NCBI RefSeq assembly: GCF_014649855.1
Contig: NZ_BMTV01000033.1
Span: 16,981-80,980 of the forward strand
DNA: 64,000 bases
Reading direction: 5' to 3'
Source of the DNA: Streptomyces roseolus
GTDB taxonomy: Bacteria > Actinomycetota > Actinomycetes > Streptomycetales > Streptomycetaceae
In this document: positions 50,516 to 59,403 of the stretch, piece after piece
Layout of the letters: each line of letters begins with the position of its first letter
Numbering within the stretch: the stretch's first letter is position 1
The notes under the pieces: model-generated
Databases searched by the model: none
What the model saw: the letters and a program-made list of their open reading frames with translations, nothing else
Told to the model about the DNA's origin: nothing
Program-made: the position numbers and the translations under genes

Positions 50516-51256
50516 GTGGTGGAGGCCTTGCGCTGTCCCGTCGTCGAACTGCGGCAGTACACGCTGCGTCCGGGAGGCCGGGACGTGCTGATCGACCTGT
50601 TCGACCGGGAGTTCGTCGAGTCCCAGGAGGCGGTGGGCGCGACCGTCCTGGGGCAGTTCCGCGACCTGGACGACCCCGACCGGTTCGTCTGGCTCCGCGG
50701 TTTCGAGGACATGGACCGTCGTGCCGAGGCCCTGGAGGGCTTCTACGGCGGGCCGGTCTGGGCGGCCCACCGTGACGAGGCGAACGCGACGATGATCGAC
50801 TCCGACGACGTGCTGCTGTTGCGGCCGGCCTCTGCGGGCGGCGGCTTCCCGGCCCCGGTCGGTGCCCGGCCCGCCCCCGGGGAGCCGGCTCCCCCGCCGC
50901 GATCGCTCCTCCTCGCCACGATCTGGTACGGGCACGGCCCGTTCGACGCCGCTTTCGTCGACTTCTTCCAGCAGCGCGTGCGGCCCGTCCTGAGCGAGAC
51001 CGGCGGCGAGCCGCTGGCGTACCTCCGGTCGGAACACGCTCCGAACACCTTCCCCGCCCTGCCGGTACGGCTGGACGAGGAGGTGTTCGTCTGGTTCGCG
51101 CGCTTCGCCGACGCGGGCGGGCTCGACCGGCACCTGAGGCGGCTCGAACAGGCGGAACGCTGGCGCGAGGAGGTGCTGCCGAGCCTCTCGGACCGTTGGG
51201 CCAGGGCGCCGCGACGGCTGCGGCTCGTCCCGACCGACAGGTCCTCGCTGCGGTGA
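50516..51256 (+). CDS. NIPSNAP family protein (two tandem domains)
   Basis: A 246-residue protein. The first ferredoxin-like NIPSNAP unit is VVELRQYTLRPGGRDVLIDLFDREFVESQEAVG with FVWLRGFEDMDRRAEALEGFY. The second starts RSLLLATIWYGHGPFDAAFVDFFQQRVRPVL and ends VFVWFARFADAGGLDRHLRRLE. A Pro/Ala/Gly linker joins them (about residues 108-132). The function is unclear; family members are possible dimeric alpha-beta-barrel oxygenase-like proteins. GTG 50516 follows AGGAG by 5 nt. Confidence 0.82.
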   Translation: MVEALRCPVVELRQYTLRPGGRDVLIDLFDREFVESQEAVGATVLGQFRDLDDPDRFVWLRGFEDMDRRAEALEGFYGGPVWAAHRDEANATMIDSDDVLLLRPASAGGGFPAPVGARPAPGEPAPPPRSLLLATIWYGHGPFDAAFVDFFQQRVRPVLSETGGEPLAYLRSEHAPNTFPALPVRLDEEVFVWFARFADAGGLDRHLRRLEQAERWREEVLPSLSDRWARAPRRLRLVPTDRSSLR

Positions 51257-51271
51257 GCGCGCTCCCCGCCG

Positions 51272-52749
51272 TCAGCTCACGGACGCGCTCCAGCCATCCC
51301 CGGCGGCGACGTACAGGGCCCCTCGGTGCAGATCGAGACCGCGGGCCGCGGTCGGCGCCCCCACCTGGACGAGCGGTCCCGCCCCCTCGAACGCGGCGGC
51401 GCGGAGGCGGAAGGCTTCCGGGTCCGCGCAGCTGACCGTACGGAGTCTCCAGCGTCCCGGCGCGGTGTCGTCGGGGCGGGGCGGCAGGGCGAGTTGGAGT
51501 CGGGCGGCGGCCGGTCGTTCCGTCCCGTGGTCGGTGTGCGCGGCCGTCCAGGAGGCCATGACGAGCGCCGCCCGGGAGGGCGCTCCGCGCACGGGTGAGC
51601 CGTCCGCGGGGGACGGCGGCGTCCGGTCGGCGGCCCCCGGCGTCTCGATGAGGTCCGTTCGGCCCGTCTCCGCCTCGAGGACGCGGGCAAAACCGCGGGC
51701 GAGCCGCGGGCCGCCCCGGTCGGCCCACCCTCGGATCACCTCGCGGAAGGCCGCCTCCCGGCGGCGTGCGAAGACCTGCGACCCGGCGGCGAGGACCGCC
51801 GTGCCCGCCCCCGAGAACGCCCGGCACAGCGCCAGGACGGGGACGTGATCCGCGCGTGCGGCGTACCGCACCGACCGGAGTTCCAGCATGGCGCGGTGCA
51901 GGAGCGTGGCGGCGGCGTGCGCATCGGGTCCCAGGGCTCCGCCCGGCGCGCGACGCGGCCGCCGCGGCCCGTCGGCGCGGGGAGGGGTGACCGCGTCCGC
52001 GCGGCGGCCGACAGGTGCCACGAGCGGTCGTCCGGGTGGTACAGGCCTCGGGCGGCGCGGAGGCGGCCGCCGCCCAGGACGATCCCGATCCCCGGTGGTC
52101 CCACGTCCAGGATCACCCCGCCGTCGCCGGGGGAAGCGAAGTCGGCGTCCGTGACGCCGTCCAGCCACACGTCCAACAGGGCGGGTGGCACGGGCTCTTC
52201 GACGGCGAACCTGCGGTCGGCGACCACTTCGAGGAAGGCGGTCAGCCGGCTGCCGGCACGTTCCACGCTCAGGTGGCGCACGGTCGCCGTCGCCAGGTCG
52301 TAGTCGGCGGCGAGCTCCTCCGCCTTCTCGCGCGTGAGCCGGCCCTGCGGGGCCATGACGTGCCCTCGGTAGTCCCGGCCCGGTGCGTACGGCTCGTCCG
52401 GTGCCGGCAGGAACGCCGCCGCGTCGTACCCGGCGACGGCGGCCTGCTCGGTCATCCACGCGCGCCGCCGCTCGCCGAGTCCGGCCATCCACTCCAGTAC
52501 GGCCGCCGCCCGGCGCTCGCGTTCCCCGGCCCTCGCCGCGCTCACGGCCCAGAACAGCGGGAACAGGTTGTTGTCCCATACGTCCGCGGCCTCGCGGATC
52601 GCTTCCCGGTCGAAGAGGCGGACGTCCGCGGCGGCCTCCGCCATCCGTTCCACCGACCGGTCCAGCAGCGCCACGAGGACGGTCACGGCCGAGGCGGGGT
52701 GCGTGGTCGGGCGGGGCGCGCCGGACGGAGGAGGAGCAGGCGTGGTCAT
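51272..52749 (-). pseudogene. Frameshifted gene of unknown function (~490 codons)
   Basis: The reading frame starts at ATG 52749 (residues MTTPAPPPSG) with protein-like sequence (VALLDRSVERMAEAAADVRL; AAAVLEWMAGLGERRRAWMT; VILDVGPPGIGIVLGGG) until about 52000. It then degenerates into Arg/Pro/Ser. The -1 frame from about 52000 down to TGA 51272 continues protein-like: AAATLLHRAMLELRSVRYAA, VLALCRAFSGAGTAVLAAGS. A single missing base near 51980-52010, next to C-runs, explains this. It may be a true pseudogene, a sequencing error or programmed -1 slippage. No family recognised. Confidence 0.65.
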
Positions 52750-52816
52750 GCCGCGATGCTCGCAGACGACGGCGAGCGGACGGCTCCCCGATGCGGACGG
52801 CTCCCCGATGCCGGCG

Positions 52817-53044
52817 TCAGCGGGCGGGCGGAGTGCCCGCGGCCGCCCGGCGGGGACGCGCACCCGGGGCCGGTACCGGGCCGGGGCTGGGCCGGGGCAC
52901 CGGTCGGCCGGGCGGGAAGGGGTTCGTCGGGGGCGCGGGGTGTGGCTTCGACGGATCCGGCGGGCCCCCGGGTCCTGTCGGGTCGTCAGGCTTCGGCGGG
53001 GTCGGACGGGTCGGGGGCCCGGTCCTCCGGATGTCGGTCCGCAT
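52817..53044 (-). CDS. Possible small proline-rich protein (75 aa)
   Basis: The frame from ATG 53044 encodes a 75-residue Pro/Arg-rich chain (MRTDIRRTGPPTRPTPPKP followed by PPDPSKPHPAPPTNP). A GAGGTGG lies at suitable distance and it begins 13 bp after the LigD-polymerase stop in the same direction. Proline-rich frames arise easily by chance in GC-rich DNA, so this is tentative. Confidence 0.35.
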   Translation of the reverse strand: MRTDIRRTGPPTRPTPPKPDDPTGPGGPPDPSKPHPAPPTNPFPPGRPVPRPSPGPVPAPGARPRRAAAGTPPAR

Positions 53045-53056
53045 GGTCGCACCACC

Positions 53057-53965
53057 TCATGGGGTGAGCTTCTCCAGCCGTCCGCGGGCCGCCTTCAGGG
53101 AGCGGCCGCGGGGCAGCTCCCGCTTCCAGGGGTCGTCGTCCTCCAGGCGTTCATGGATGTCGGCGAGTGTCCAGCGCCTCGGGGTGAGGTCGGGGGCGTC
53201 GAGTTCGGCCCAGCTCAGCGGGGTGGCGACCGGGGCGCCGGGGCGGGCGCGGACGGCGTAGGGGGTGACGGCGGTCTGGCCGTAGCCGTTGCGCTGGATG
53301 TCGAGGTAGAGCCGGCCCTCGCGGGCCTGTTTGCGTGCCGCGGTGGTGAGCTCGTCGGGATGCCGGGCGGCCAGCAGTTCGGCCACGTCGCCGGCGAACG
53401 CCCGTACCTCGTCGAAGGCGGTACGGCGGTCCAGCGGCACCACGACGTGCAGACCGCGCGAGCCGGTGGTCATCAGGGCCGCCGGCAGCCCGAGTTCGTC
53501 GAGCAGCTCGCGCAGCCGGGCGGCGGTCCGCCTGACCGGTGCGAAGTCCTCGCCGGGAGGGTCGAGGTCGAAGACCAGGCGGTCGGGGTGGTCGGGCCGG
53601 TCCGCCTTGGACAGCCAGCGGTGCGGGGTGATGCAGGCCTGGCCGACGAGGTAGAGGAGGGAGGCCAGGTCGTCGCAGACCGCGTAGGTGACGGTGCCGC
53701 CTTCCTTGGGCAGTTCCGCGCGGTGGATCCAGTCCGGGAAGTGGTCGGGGGTGTCCTTCTGCATGAAGCGGCCGCCGCCGATGCCGTCGGGGTACCGCTC
53801 CAGCATCAGCGGGCGTCCGCGCAGGTGCGGCAGGATGCGCGGGCCGACCCGGCGGTAGTGGTCGGCGAGGTCGGCCTTGGTGATGCCGTCGTCGGGGAAG
53901 AGCTCCTTCCCCGCTCGTTTGATCTCGACGGTCCGGCCGCTCACGCGGATGTCGGTGCTGGTCAT
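53057..53965 (-). CDS. LigD-type DNA polymerase/primase domain protein
   Basis: A 302-residue stand-alone archaeo-eukaryotic primase-like polymerase of the LigD family, used in Ku-dependent end joining to fill gaps, often with ribonucleotides. Recognisable: ITKADLADHYRRVGPRILPHLRGRPLMLERYPDGI, the catalytic acidic pair in LVFDLDPPGEDF (about residue 135), GSRGLHVVVPL and DIQRNGYGQTAVTPYAVRARPGAPVATPLSW. Ligase and nuclease domains are absent and no ku gene is in the window, so partners must lie elsewhere. ATG 53965. Confidence 0.9.
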   Translation of the reverse strand: MTSTDIRVSGRTVEIKRAGKELFPDDGITKADLADHYRRVGPRILPHLRGRPLMLERYPDGIGGGRFMQKDTPDHFPDWIHRAELPKEGGTVTYAVCDDLASLLYLVGQACITPHRWLSKADRPDHPDRLVFDLDPPGEDFAPVRRTAARLRELLDELGLPAALMTTGSRGLHVVVPLDRRTAFDEVRAFAGDVAELLAARHPDELTTAARKQAREGRLYLDIQRNGYGQTAVTPYAVRARPGAPVATPLSWAELDAPDLTPRRWTLADIHERLEDDDPWKRELPRGRSLKAARGRLEKLTP

Positions 53966-54187
53966 GGCGTCCTTCCTGCGCGGATGACGTCGGTGGGGGC
54001 TTGTCGTCGCGCGGGCCCTGCGGCGGAGGCGGCGCCGGTCGGCGCCATTCCTCCTCTCCCGTTCCCGCGACTACCCGCGAGCCCGGTGAAGACACGCGCG
54101 GTGTGACGGCGCCGCCGTGGGGCAGGCGCCCGGAGGGAGGCGTACGGGACGACGTACTCCGGCGTACGAAGGCGAGGTGCGCGGGCG

Positions 54188-54826
54188 ATGACCGCCGACA
54201 CGATGACCTCCAGGCTGCTGTCCGGGTACGGGCGGACGTACGCGCGGCAGGCGGGCATCACGCTGCGCGACGAGCCCTCCCCGCTGTACCGGCTCCTGGT
54301 GCTCACGGTGCTCTGCTCGATCCGGATCGGCGCCGACACGGCCGTCGCGGCGGCGCGGGAGCTGTCCGGGGCCGGGTTCCGGACGCCCCGGGCGATGGCG
54401 CGCTCCCGCCGGCAGGACCGCGTGGACGCCCTGGGCCGGGCCCACTACGTGCGGTACGACGAGAGCACCGCCACGGCCCTCGGCGACGGGGCGCGCCTCG
54501 TGCTCGAACGGTGGCACGGCGACCTCCGCCGGCTGCGGGACGAGGCCGACGGCGACCCGGACGCCCTGCGTGGGCTGCTCCAGGAGGTTCCGCGGATCGG
54601 TCCGGTCGGCGCGGACATCTTCTGCCGGGAGGTCCAGGCGGTCTGGCCGTGGCTGCGCCCGTACTTCGACGACCGCGCGTGCCGGGTGGCGCGGGACCTC
54701 GGCCTTCCGCACACACCTGGCGGGCTCGGGCGCCACGTGCCTCCGGAGGACCACGCGAGGCTCGCCGCGGCGCTCGTCCGCGTCGGCCTCTCGAGGGACG
54801 CGGCACGGGAGCTGCGAGCCGCCTGA
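54188..54826 (+). CDS. HhH-GPD/endonuclease III-like protein
   Basis: A 212-residue all-helical protein. LYRLLVLTVLCSIRIGADTAVAAARELSGAGFRTPRAMA and the hairpin-helix-hairpin LLQEVPRIGPVGADIFCREVQ (about residues 134-154), followed by the FDDRACRVARDLGLP segment, resemble the endonuclease III/HhH-GPD fold. A catalytic Asp could be in YFDDRA, but the bifunctional Lys and the FeS Cys cluster are absent, so it may be a mono-functional glycosylase or a non-catalytic relative. It lies next to the LigD-type polymerase in divergent orientation, possibly both for DNA repair. Confidence 0.7.
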   Translation: MTADTMTSRLLSGYGRTYARQAGITLRDEPSPLYRLLVLTVLCSIRIGADTAVAAARELSGAGFRTPRAMARSRRQDRVDALGRAHYVRYDESTATALGDGARLVLERWHGDLRRLRDEADGDPDALRGLLQEVPRIGPVGADIFCREVQAVWPWLRPYFDDRACRVARDLGLPHTPGGLGRHVPPEDHARLAAALVRVGLSRDAARELRAA

Positions 54827-54903
54827 CCGCGCGCCGGCCGGATCCTCCACCGGCCGCGTGCGGGACGGCATCCGGGCGGCCGGCCGGACCTCTCGGCCCC
54901 GTT

Positions 54904-54922
54904 AACGAATATGATTTTCATT
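54904..54922. promoter_or_regulatory. Zur/Fur-like box with embedded -10
   Basis: AACGAATATgATTTTCATT is symmetric at 7 of 9 arm positions around 54913. It closely resembles actinobacterial Zur boxes of the form TTGAAAATGATTTTCATT. It is the most A/T-rich patch in this area. TATGAT (54910-54915), inside the box, is a near-consensus -10, so a bound repressor would block transcription of the transporter operon that starts at 54967. Confidence 0.7.
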
Positions 54923-54966
54923 CTGTTAAGGTCTGGACCCTCACCACCGCACCCTTGAGGATCCGC

Positions 54967-56490
54967 ATGTCTCGCCCCTCCGAAAACGCGCGCCGCACCC
55001 GCCGCGGCGCGACCGCCCTCGTCGCCGCCACCACGGCCTCGGCCCTCCTGAGCGGCTGCTTCGCAGACGGCGGGGGCCAGGCCGGCGGAGGGGCCGGGGA
55101 CGGCGACGAACGCATACGGGTGGCGATGATGCAGCCGCCGCGATCGGGGCTCTCCCCCCTCTCCGACGACGCCTTCAAGCTGTCGCGCTGGTCCACCGCG
55201 GAGACCCTGGTCCGGCTGGACGCCGCCGGGGACGCCCTTCCCTCCCTCGCCACGGCCTGGCGTCAGCGGGACAGGACCTGGACGTTCACCCTCCGCGAGG
55301 GCGTCACCTTCCACGACGGCAGCCCGCTCACATCCGCGGACGTCGTCCGTTCCCTCTCCGCCGCCGCGGGTGCCTCCCCCAAGCCGCGGATCCTCGACGG
55401 CGTCGACCTCACCGTCCGGGCGGCCGGCCCCCGTTCGGTGACCGTGACCACCTCCCGGCCCGACCCCCTCGTGCCGCAGCGGCTCAGCTCTCCCCAGCTG
55501 TCGATCCTGTCCGCCAAGGCGTACCGGGGCAGGAGCGTGGACCCGGTCGGCGCCGGCACCGGACCGTTCGTCCTCGTACGGGCCGACGGCACCTCGTCGG
55601 CGACCCTCGACCGGTACGACCGCTACTGGGGCGGCCGGGCGAAGGCCTCGGGCATCGACGTCCGCTACGTGCCCGACGGGACCGCCCGGGCCGCCGCGCT
55701 GCGCAGCGGCGAGGCGGACGTCGTGGAGGCGGTGCCCGTCTCCCAGGCCGGCCTGCTGGACCCGGCCCTCGTCACCGAGGTGCCGATGCCCCGGACCAAC
55801 ACCCTGTACCTGAACACCGAGCGCGGCGCCTTCCGCGACCCGGCGCTGCGGGCCGCCGCCCGTGAGGCCGTCGACGCGCGGAGCCTCGTCGCGGGGGTGT
55901 ACGAGGGGCGCGCGGACCGGGCCGACGGACTGCTGGGACCGGCGCTGCCCTGGGCGGCGAAGCTGCGCACCCCGGCGCGGCGCACCGCGGCGGGCGACCC
56001 GAAGGGCGCCGCGATCACCATCGGCACGTTCTCGGACCGGGCCGAGCTGCCCGAGGTCGCGCAGCTGCTGCAGCAGCAGCTGCGCGGGGCGGGGTTCGAG
56101 GTCGAGCTGGACGTGCGGGAGTACGCGCACATCGAAGCCGACGCCCTGGCCGGGAAGTTCGACGCCTTCGTCCTGTCACGGGCCACCGTGCTCGACTCCG
56201 GCGACCCGGCGGCGTACCTGTACAGCGACTTCGCGGGCGACGGCTCCTTCAACATCTCCCAGCTCTCCGATCCCGCCGTCGACTCCGCGCTCTCCGCCGC
56301 CGCGGCGACGGAGACGGGCGAGGCCCGCCGCAAGGCCGTCGTCACGGCCGAGGCCGCGGTGCTCGCCACCGACGCGGCCGTGCCGCTCCTGCACGAGCGG
56401 GTGATCCAGGGCGACGCCGAGAACGTGGTGGGCGCCGCGCACGATCCCCGCGAGCGTGAGCTGATCACCCTCGACACGTACGTACGGTGA
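54967..56490 (+). CDS. ABC transporter solute-binding lipoprotein (nickel/peptide/opine type)
   Basis: A 507-residue SBP_bac_5 protein. The lipoprotein signal has a twin-Arg-like head (ARRTRRGATALVA) and lipobox ALLSGC (lipidated Cys 31), then a Gly-rich linker. Conserved blocks: TWTFTLREGVTFHDGSPLTSADVV, GTGPFVLVRADG, RTNTLYLNTERGAFRDPALR and a C-terminal segment ATDAAVPLLHER. This group includes NikA, DppA, OppA and CntA. Gene order and the Zur-like box favour a metal or metallophore ligand over peptides. ATG 54967; its stop overlaps the permease start (GTGA). Confidence 0.85.
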   Translation: MSRPSENARRTRRGATALVAATTASALLSGCFADGGGQAGGGAGDGDERIRVAMMQPPRSGLSPLSDDAFKLSRWSTAETLVRLDAAGDALPSLATAWRQRDRTWTFTLREGVTFHDGSPLTSADVVRSLSAAAGASPKPRILDGVDLTVRAAGPRSVTVTTSRPDPLVPQRLSSPQLSILSAKAYRGRSVDPVGAGTGPFVLVRADGTSSATLDRYDRYWGGRAKASGIDVRYVPDGTARAAALRSGEADVVEAVPVSQAGLLDPALVTEVPMPRTNTLYLNTERGAFRDPALRAAAREAVDARSLVAGVYEGRADRADGLLGPALPWAAKLRTPARRTAAGDPKGAAITIGTFSDRAELPEVAQLLQQQLRGAGFEVELDVREYAHIEADALAGKFDAFVLSRATVLDSGDPAAYLYSDFAGDGSFNISQLSDPAVDSALSAAAATETGEARRKAVVTAEAAVLATDAAVPLLHERVIQGDAENVVGAAHDPRERELITLDTYVR

Positions 56491-58523
56491 GGGCGCCCGG
56501 CCGACGCGCGGGACGGGACCGCCGCACCGGCGGGAGCGCGCCTCCGAGGCGCCGCGTCCTCGGCCCTCGCACGTCTTCGAGGCAACGTTCCTTCGGCTCG
56601 CGCGCTCCTTCGAGGCACCGCTTCCTCGGCCTGCACGGGCCTTCGGGGAAACGCGTCCTCGCTCTGCGTACGCCTTCCGCCGCGGCCGTTCGGGCGGGCA
56701 CCGCCCGGCTCGTCGCCCTGGCCGCCGTCATGACCGCGGTCGGGTTGCTGCCGTGGCTCTCCGGCAGGGATCCGGCGCTCACGCTGCTGCGCGCCCGGTC
56801 CGCCGAGCAGGCGCCGACGCCCGAGGCGCTCGCCGCGATCCGGGCCGACCTCGGCCTGGACGCGGGTCCCGCGGGGCTTCTCGGCGGCTGGCTCGCCGGG
56901 CTGCTCCACGGCGACCTGGGGGTCTCCTGGGTGTCGGGCACCGACGTGTCGGCGACGGTCGTCTCCGGGCTCGGGGTCTCGCTGACCCTCATGGCGTCCG
57001 CCCTGGCGGTCGCCCTCCTCGTGGGGGCGCTGCTCGCCGCCCCGGCGCTCCTGCGGGGGCGGGCCACGGGCGGGACGCCGGCCGCGGTGCTCGCGGCGGT
57101 GCCCGAGTTCCTGCTCGCACTGGTCCTCCTGCTCACGGTCGGCGTGTGGCTGGGATGGCTGCCCACGTCCGGCTGGACGGGGCCGTCGCACCTGGCGCTG
57201 CCGGCCGTGGCCCTCGGCGTGCCGGCCGGTGCGCTCCTGGGCCGGCTGGTCGCGGACGCGCTGCCCGTCGTGTTCGAGGAGCGGTGGGTGGAGGCGTGGC
57301 GCGGGGCGGGCATCGGCCGGTGGCGGATCACCGGGGCGGCGGTGCGCCGCGCGATGCCCGCGCTCGCCGCCCAGTTCGGGATGGTGGCCGTCGGTCTGAC
57401 CGGCGGAGCGGTGGCGGTGGAGACGGTGTTCGCCGTGCCCGGGATCGGACGTACGGCGCTGGGCGCGGCGACCTCGCAGGACCTGCCGCTGCTCCAGGGG
57501 TGCGTCCTCGCGCTGCTGGGTCTGGGGCTGCTCGCCGGGGCCTCGGCGGCGCTCGTCCGGCGCCGGTTGCTGGGACCCGCTCTGCGGGAGGCCGGGCTCG
57601 CGCTTCCCGCGCCGCGTCCGCGCCGGATCCCGCTCGCCGTGCCGGTGGCACTGGCGGTGGTCCTGGCGGGGGCGGTCTGGTGGGGGCTGCTGCGCGATCC
57701 GTACGCGGTGGACGTGGCGGCCCGGCTCGCGGGGCCGTCCCGCGCGCATCCGCTCGGCGCGGACGCGCTCGGCCGGGACGTGCTCGCGCGCCTGGGGCAC
57801 GGTGCGGCGGCGACGGTGGGCACGGCCGCCGCCGTGACGGCGGCCGGCTGGCTGATCGCGCTCGTGCTCGGTTTCGTCCCGGGGGTGGCGGCCGGGTTCT
57901 CCGACGTCGCCAACGCGCTGCCGCCGGTCCTCACCGGGATGCTGGTCGCGGCGGTCACCGGTCCGGGAAGCGGGACGGCCGCGCTGGCCGTGACGCTGGT
58001 GTCCTGGCCGCCGCTCGCCGCGCACGCCGCCGCCCTGGTGCAGGAGATACGGGCCTCCCGGTTCCTGTCGGCCCAGCGGGCGATCGGCGCCGGCCCCCTG
58101 TGGGTGTGGACGCGGCACGTGCTGCCGTCGGTGGCCGGCCCGGTCGCCCGGCACGCCGTACTGCGCCTGCCCGGCATCGCGCTCGCCCTGGCGTCGCTGG
58201 GCTTCCTGGGGCTCGGCGCCCGGCCCCCGTCGCCCGAGTGGGGGCTGCTGCTCGACGAGTCGGCCGACTACGTCGAGCGCGCACCGGTCCCCGCCCTCGC
58301 CCCTGCCGTGGCCCTCGCGCTGCTCGCCGCGCTCGCGGTCTGCCTGTCGTCCCTCGGCACGACCCGCCGCACCGGCCCGCGCTCCCCCGGTTCCGTGCTC
58401 GCTTCGATGAAAGTCCGCCCCCGTGTCCTTCCCCCCGCACCTTCCCCCGTCTCTCCCTCCGTCCGGTGCTCACGCTCCGTTGCTCCAGGTGGACGGTCTG
58501 CGGATCGGCTTCCCCGACGGTGA
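56487..58523 (+). CDS. Fused ABC permease (OppB + OppC type)
   Basis: About 640 meaningful residues. A basic Ser/Arg-rich N-terminal 70 residues precede two permease halves. Half one (about 75-365) has the EAA loop EAWRGAGIGRWRITGAAVRRAMP. Half two (about 375-620) has SAQRAIGAGPLWVWTRHVLPSVAGP. Normally OppB/NikB and OppC/NikC are separate genes; here they are one chain, with a single linker near GPALREAGLALPAPRPRR. The last ~33 codons overlap the next gene by 101 bp and are low complexity, so the true end may be earlier. GTG start overlaps the upstream stop. Confidence 0.83.
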   Translation: MRAPGRRAGRDRRTGGSAPPRRRVLGPRTSSRQRSFGSRAPSRHRFLGLHGPSGKRVLALRTPSAAAVRAGTARLVALAAVMTAVGLLPWLSGRDPALTLLRARSAEQAPTPEALAAIRADLGLDAGPAGLLGGWLAGLLHGDLGVSWVSGTDVSATVVSGLGVSLTLMASALAVALLVGALLAAPALLRGRATGGTPAAVLAAVPEFLLALVLLLTVGVWLGWLPTSGWTGPSHLALPAVALGVPAGALLGRLVADALPVVFEERWVEAWRGAGIGRWRITGAAVRRAMPALAAQFGMVAVGLTGGAVAVETVFAVPGIGRTALGAATSQDLPLLQGCVLALLGLGLLAGASAALVRRRLLGPALREAGLALPAPRPRRIPLAVPVALAVVLAGAVWWGLLRDPYAVDVAARLAGPSRAHPLGADALGRDVLARLGHGAAATVGTAAAVTAAGWLIALVLGFVPGVAAGFSDVANALPPVLTGMLVAAVTGPGSGTAALAVTLVSWPPLAAHAAALVQEIRASRFLSAQRAIGAGPLWVWTRHVLPSVAGPVARHAVLRLPGIALALASLGFLGLGARPPSPEWGLLLDESADYVERAPVPALAPAVALALLAALAVCLSSLGTTRRTGPRSPGSVLASMKVRPRVLPPAPSPVSPSVRCSRSVAPGGRSADRLPRR

Positions 58524-59403
58524 GGCCGTCCGCGGAGTCTCCTTCGACCTGACCGCCGGTGAGGTGTTCGCCCTCGTCGGCGAGTCGGGGGCGGGCAAGT
58601 CCCTCACCGCGCGGGCGCTGCTGGGGATGGTCCCGCGCGTGGCCACCGTACGGGGGAAGGTGCTGCTGGACGGCGGTCCGGTCACCCCCGCCCATCTCGG
58701 CCGCCGCGTCGCCCTGATCCCCCAGGACGCGATGTCCGCCCTCTCGCCGGTGCACCGCGTCGAGGACCAACTCGCCTTCGCCGTGCGGTCGGTGTCGCGT
58801 GCGGGGCGGCGCGAGGCGCTGTCGGCGGCGCGCGGCGCGCTCGCCGCGGTGGGCCTCGGACCGGATGCGGCCGGCGCGTATCCGCACGCCCTGTCGGGCG
58901 GGATGCGGCAGCGTGCCGTGATCGCGCTGGCCCTGGTGAACGGACCGGCGCTGGTCGTGGCCGACGAGCCGACCACCGCGCTCGATCCCGAACGCCGGGA
59001 ACAGGTGCTGACGCTGCTCCGCGAACGCTGTGCGGCCACGGGGGCCACCCTGCTGCTCGTCAGCCACGACCTGACGGCGGTACGGCGGGACGCCGACCGC
59101 GTGGCCGTGATGTACGCCGGGCGGATCACCGAACTCGGCGAGGCGGAGCCCGTACTGGAACGGCCGGTCGCCCCGTACACCCGAGGGCTGCTCGCCTCCC
59201 TCCCGCGGACCGGGCTCCCCCGCCGGACGCGCCTCCCCGTCCTCGCCGGCGCCCCGCCCGCGCCGGGAGCGGTCGGCGGGGGGTGCGGCTTCGCACCCCG
59301 CTGCCCGGGTGCGGACGACCTCTGCCGACGCGAGGAGCCGGTGCTCCGCGCGGTGGACGGCCGCGCCGTCGCCTGCCACCACCCGTCCGGGGAGGCGGCG
59401 TGA
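58423..59403 (+). CDS. ABC transporter ATPase (OppD/NikD/CntD type)
   Basis: A 326-residue ATPase. Walker A GESGAGKS near residues 44-51, Q-loop IPQDAMSAL, signature LSGGMRQR near 161-168, Walker B ALVVADEPTTALD, H-loop LLVSHD. The C-terminal oligopeptide-family extension with PYTRGLLASLPR and a Cys cluster (GCGFAPRCPGADDLCRREEP) is typical of peptide/nickel importers. GTG 58423 is an early start; the ABC domain itself begins near LLQVDGLRIGF (residue 20). Coupled by GTGA to the second ATPase. Confidence 0.88.
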   Translation: MSFPPHLPPSLPPSGAHAPLLQVDGLRIGFPDGEAVRGVSFDLTAGEVFALVGESGAGKSLTARALLGMVPRVATVRGKVLLDGGPVTPAHLGRRVALIPQDAMSALSPVHRVEDQLAFAVRSVSRAGRREALSAARGALAAVGLGPDAAGAYPHALSGGMRQRAVIALALVNGPALVVADEPTTALDPERREQVLTLLRERCAATGATLLLVSHDLTAVRRDADRVAVMYAGRITELGEAEPVLERPVAPYTRGLLASLPRTGLPRRTRLPVLAGAPPAPGAVGGGCGFAPRCPGADDLCRREEPVLRAVDGRAVACHHPSGEAA

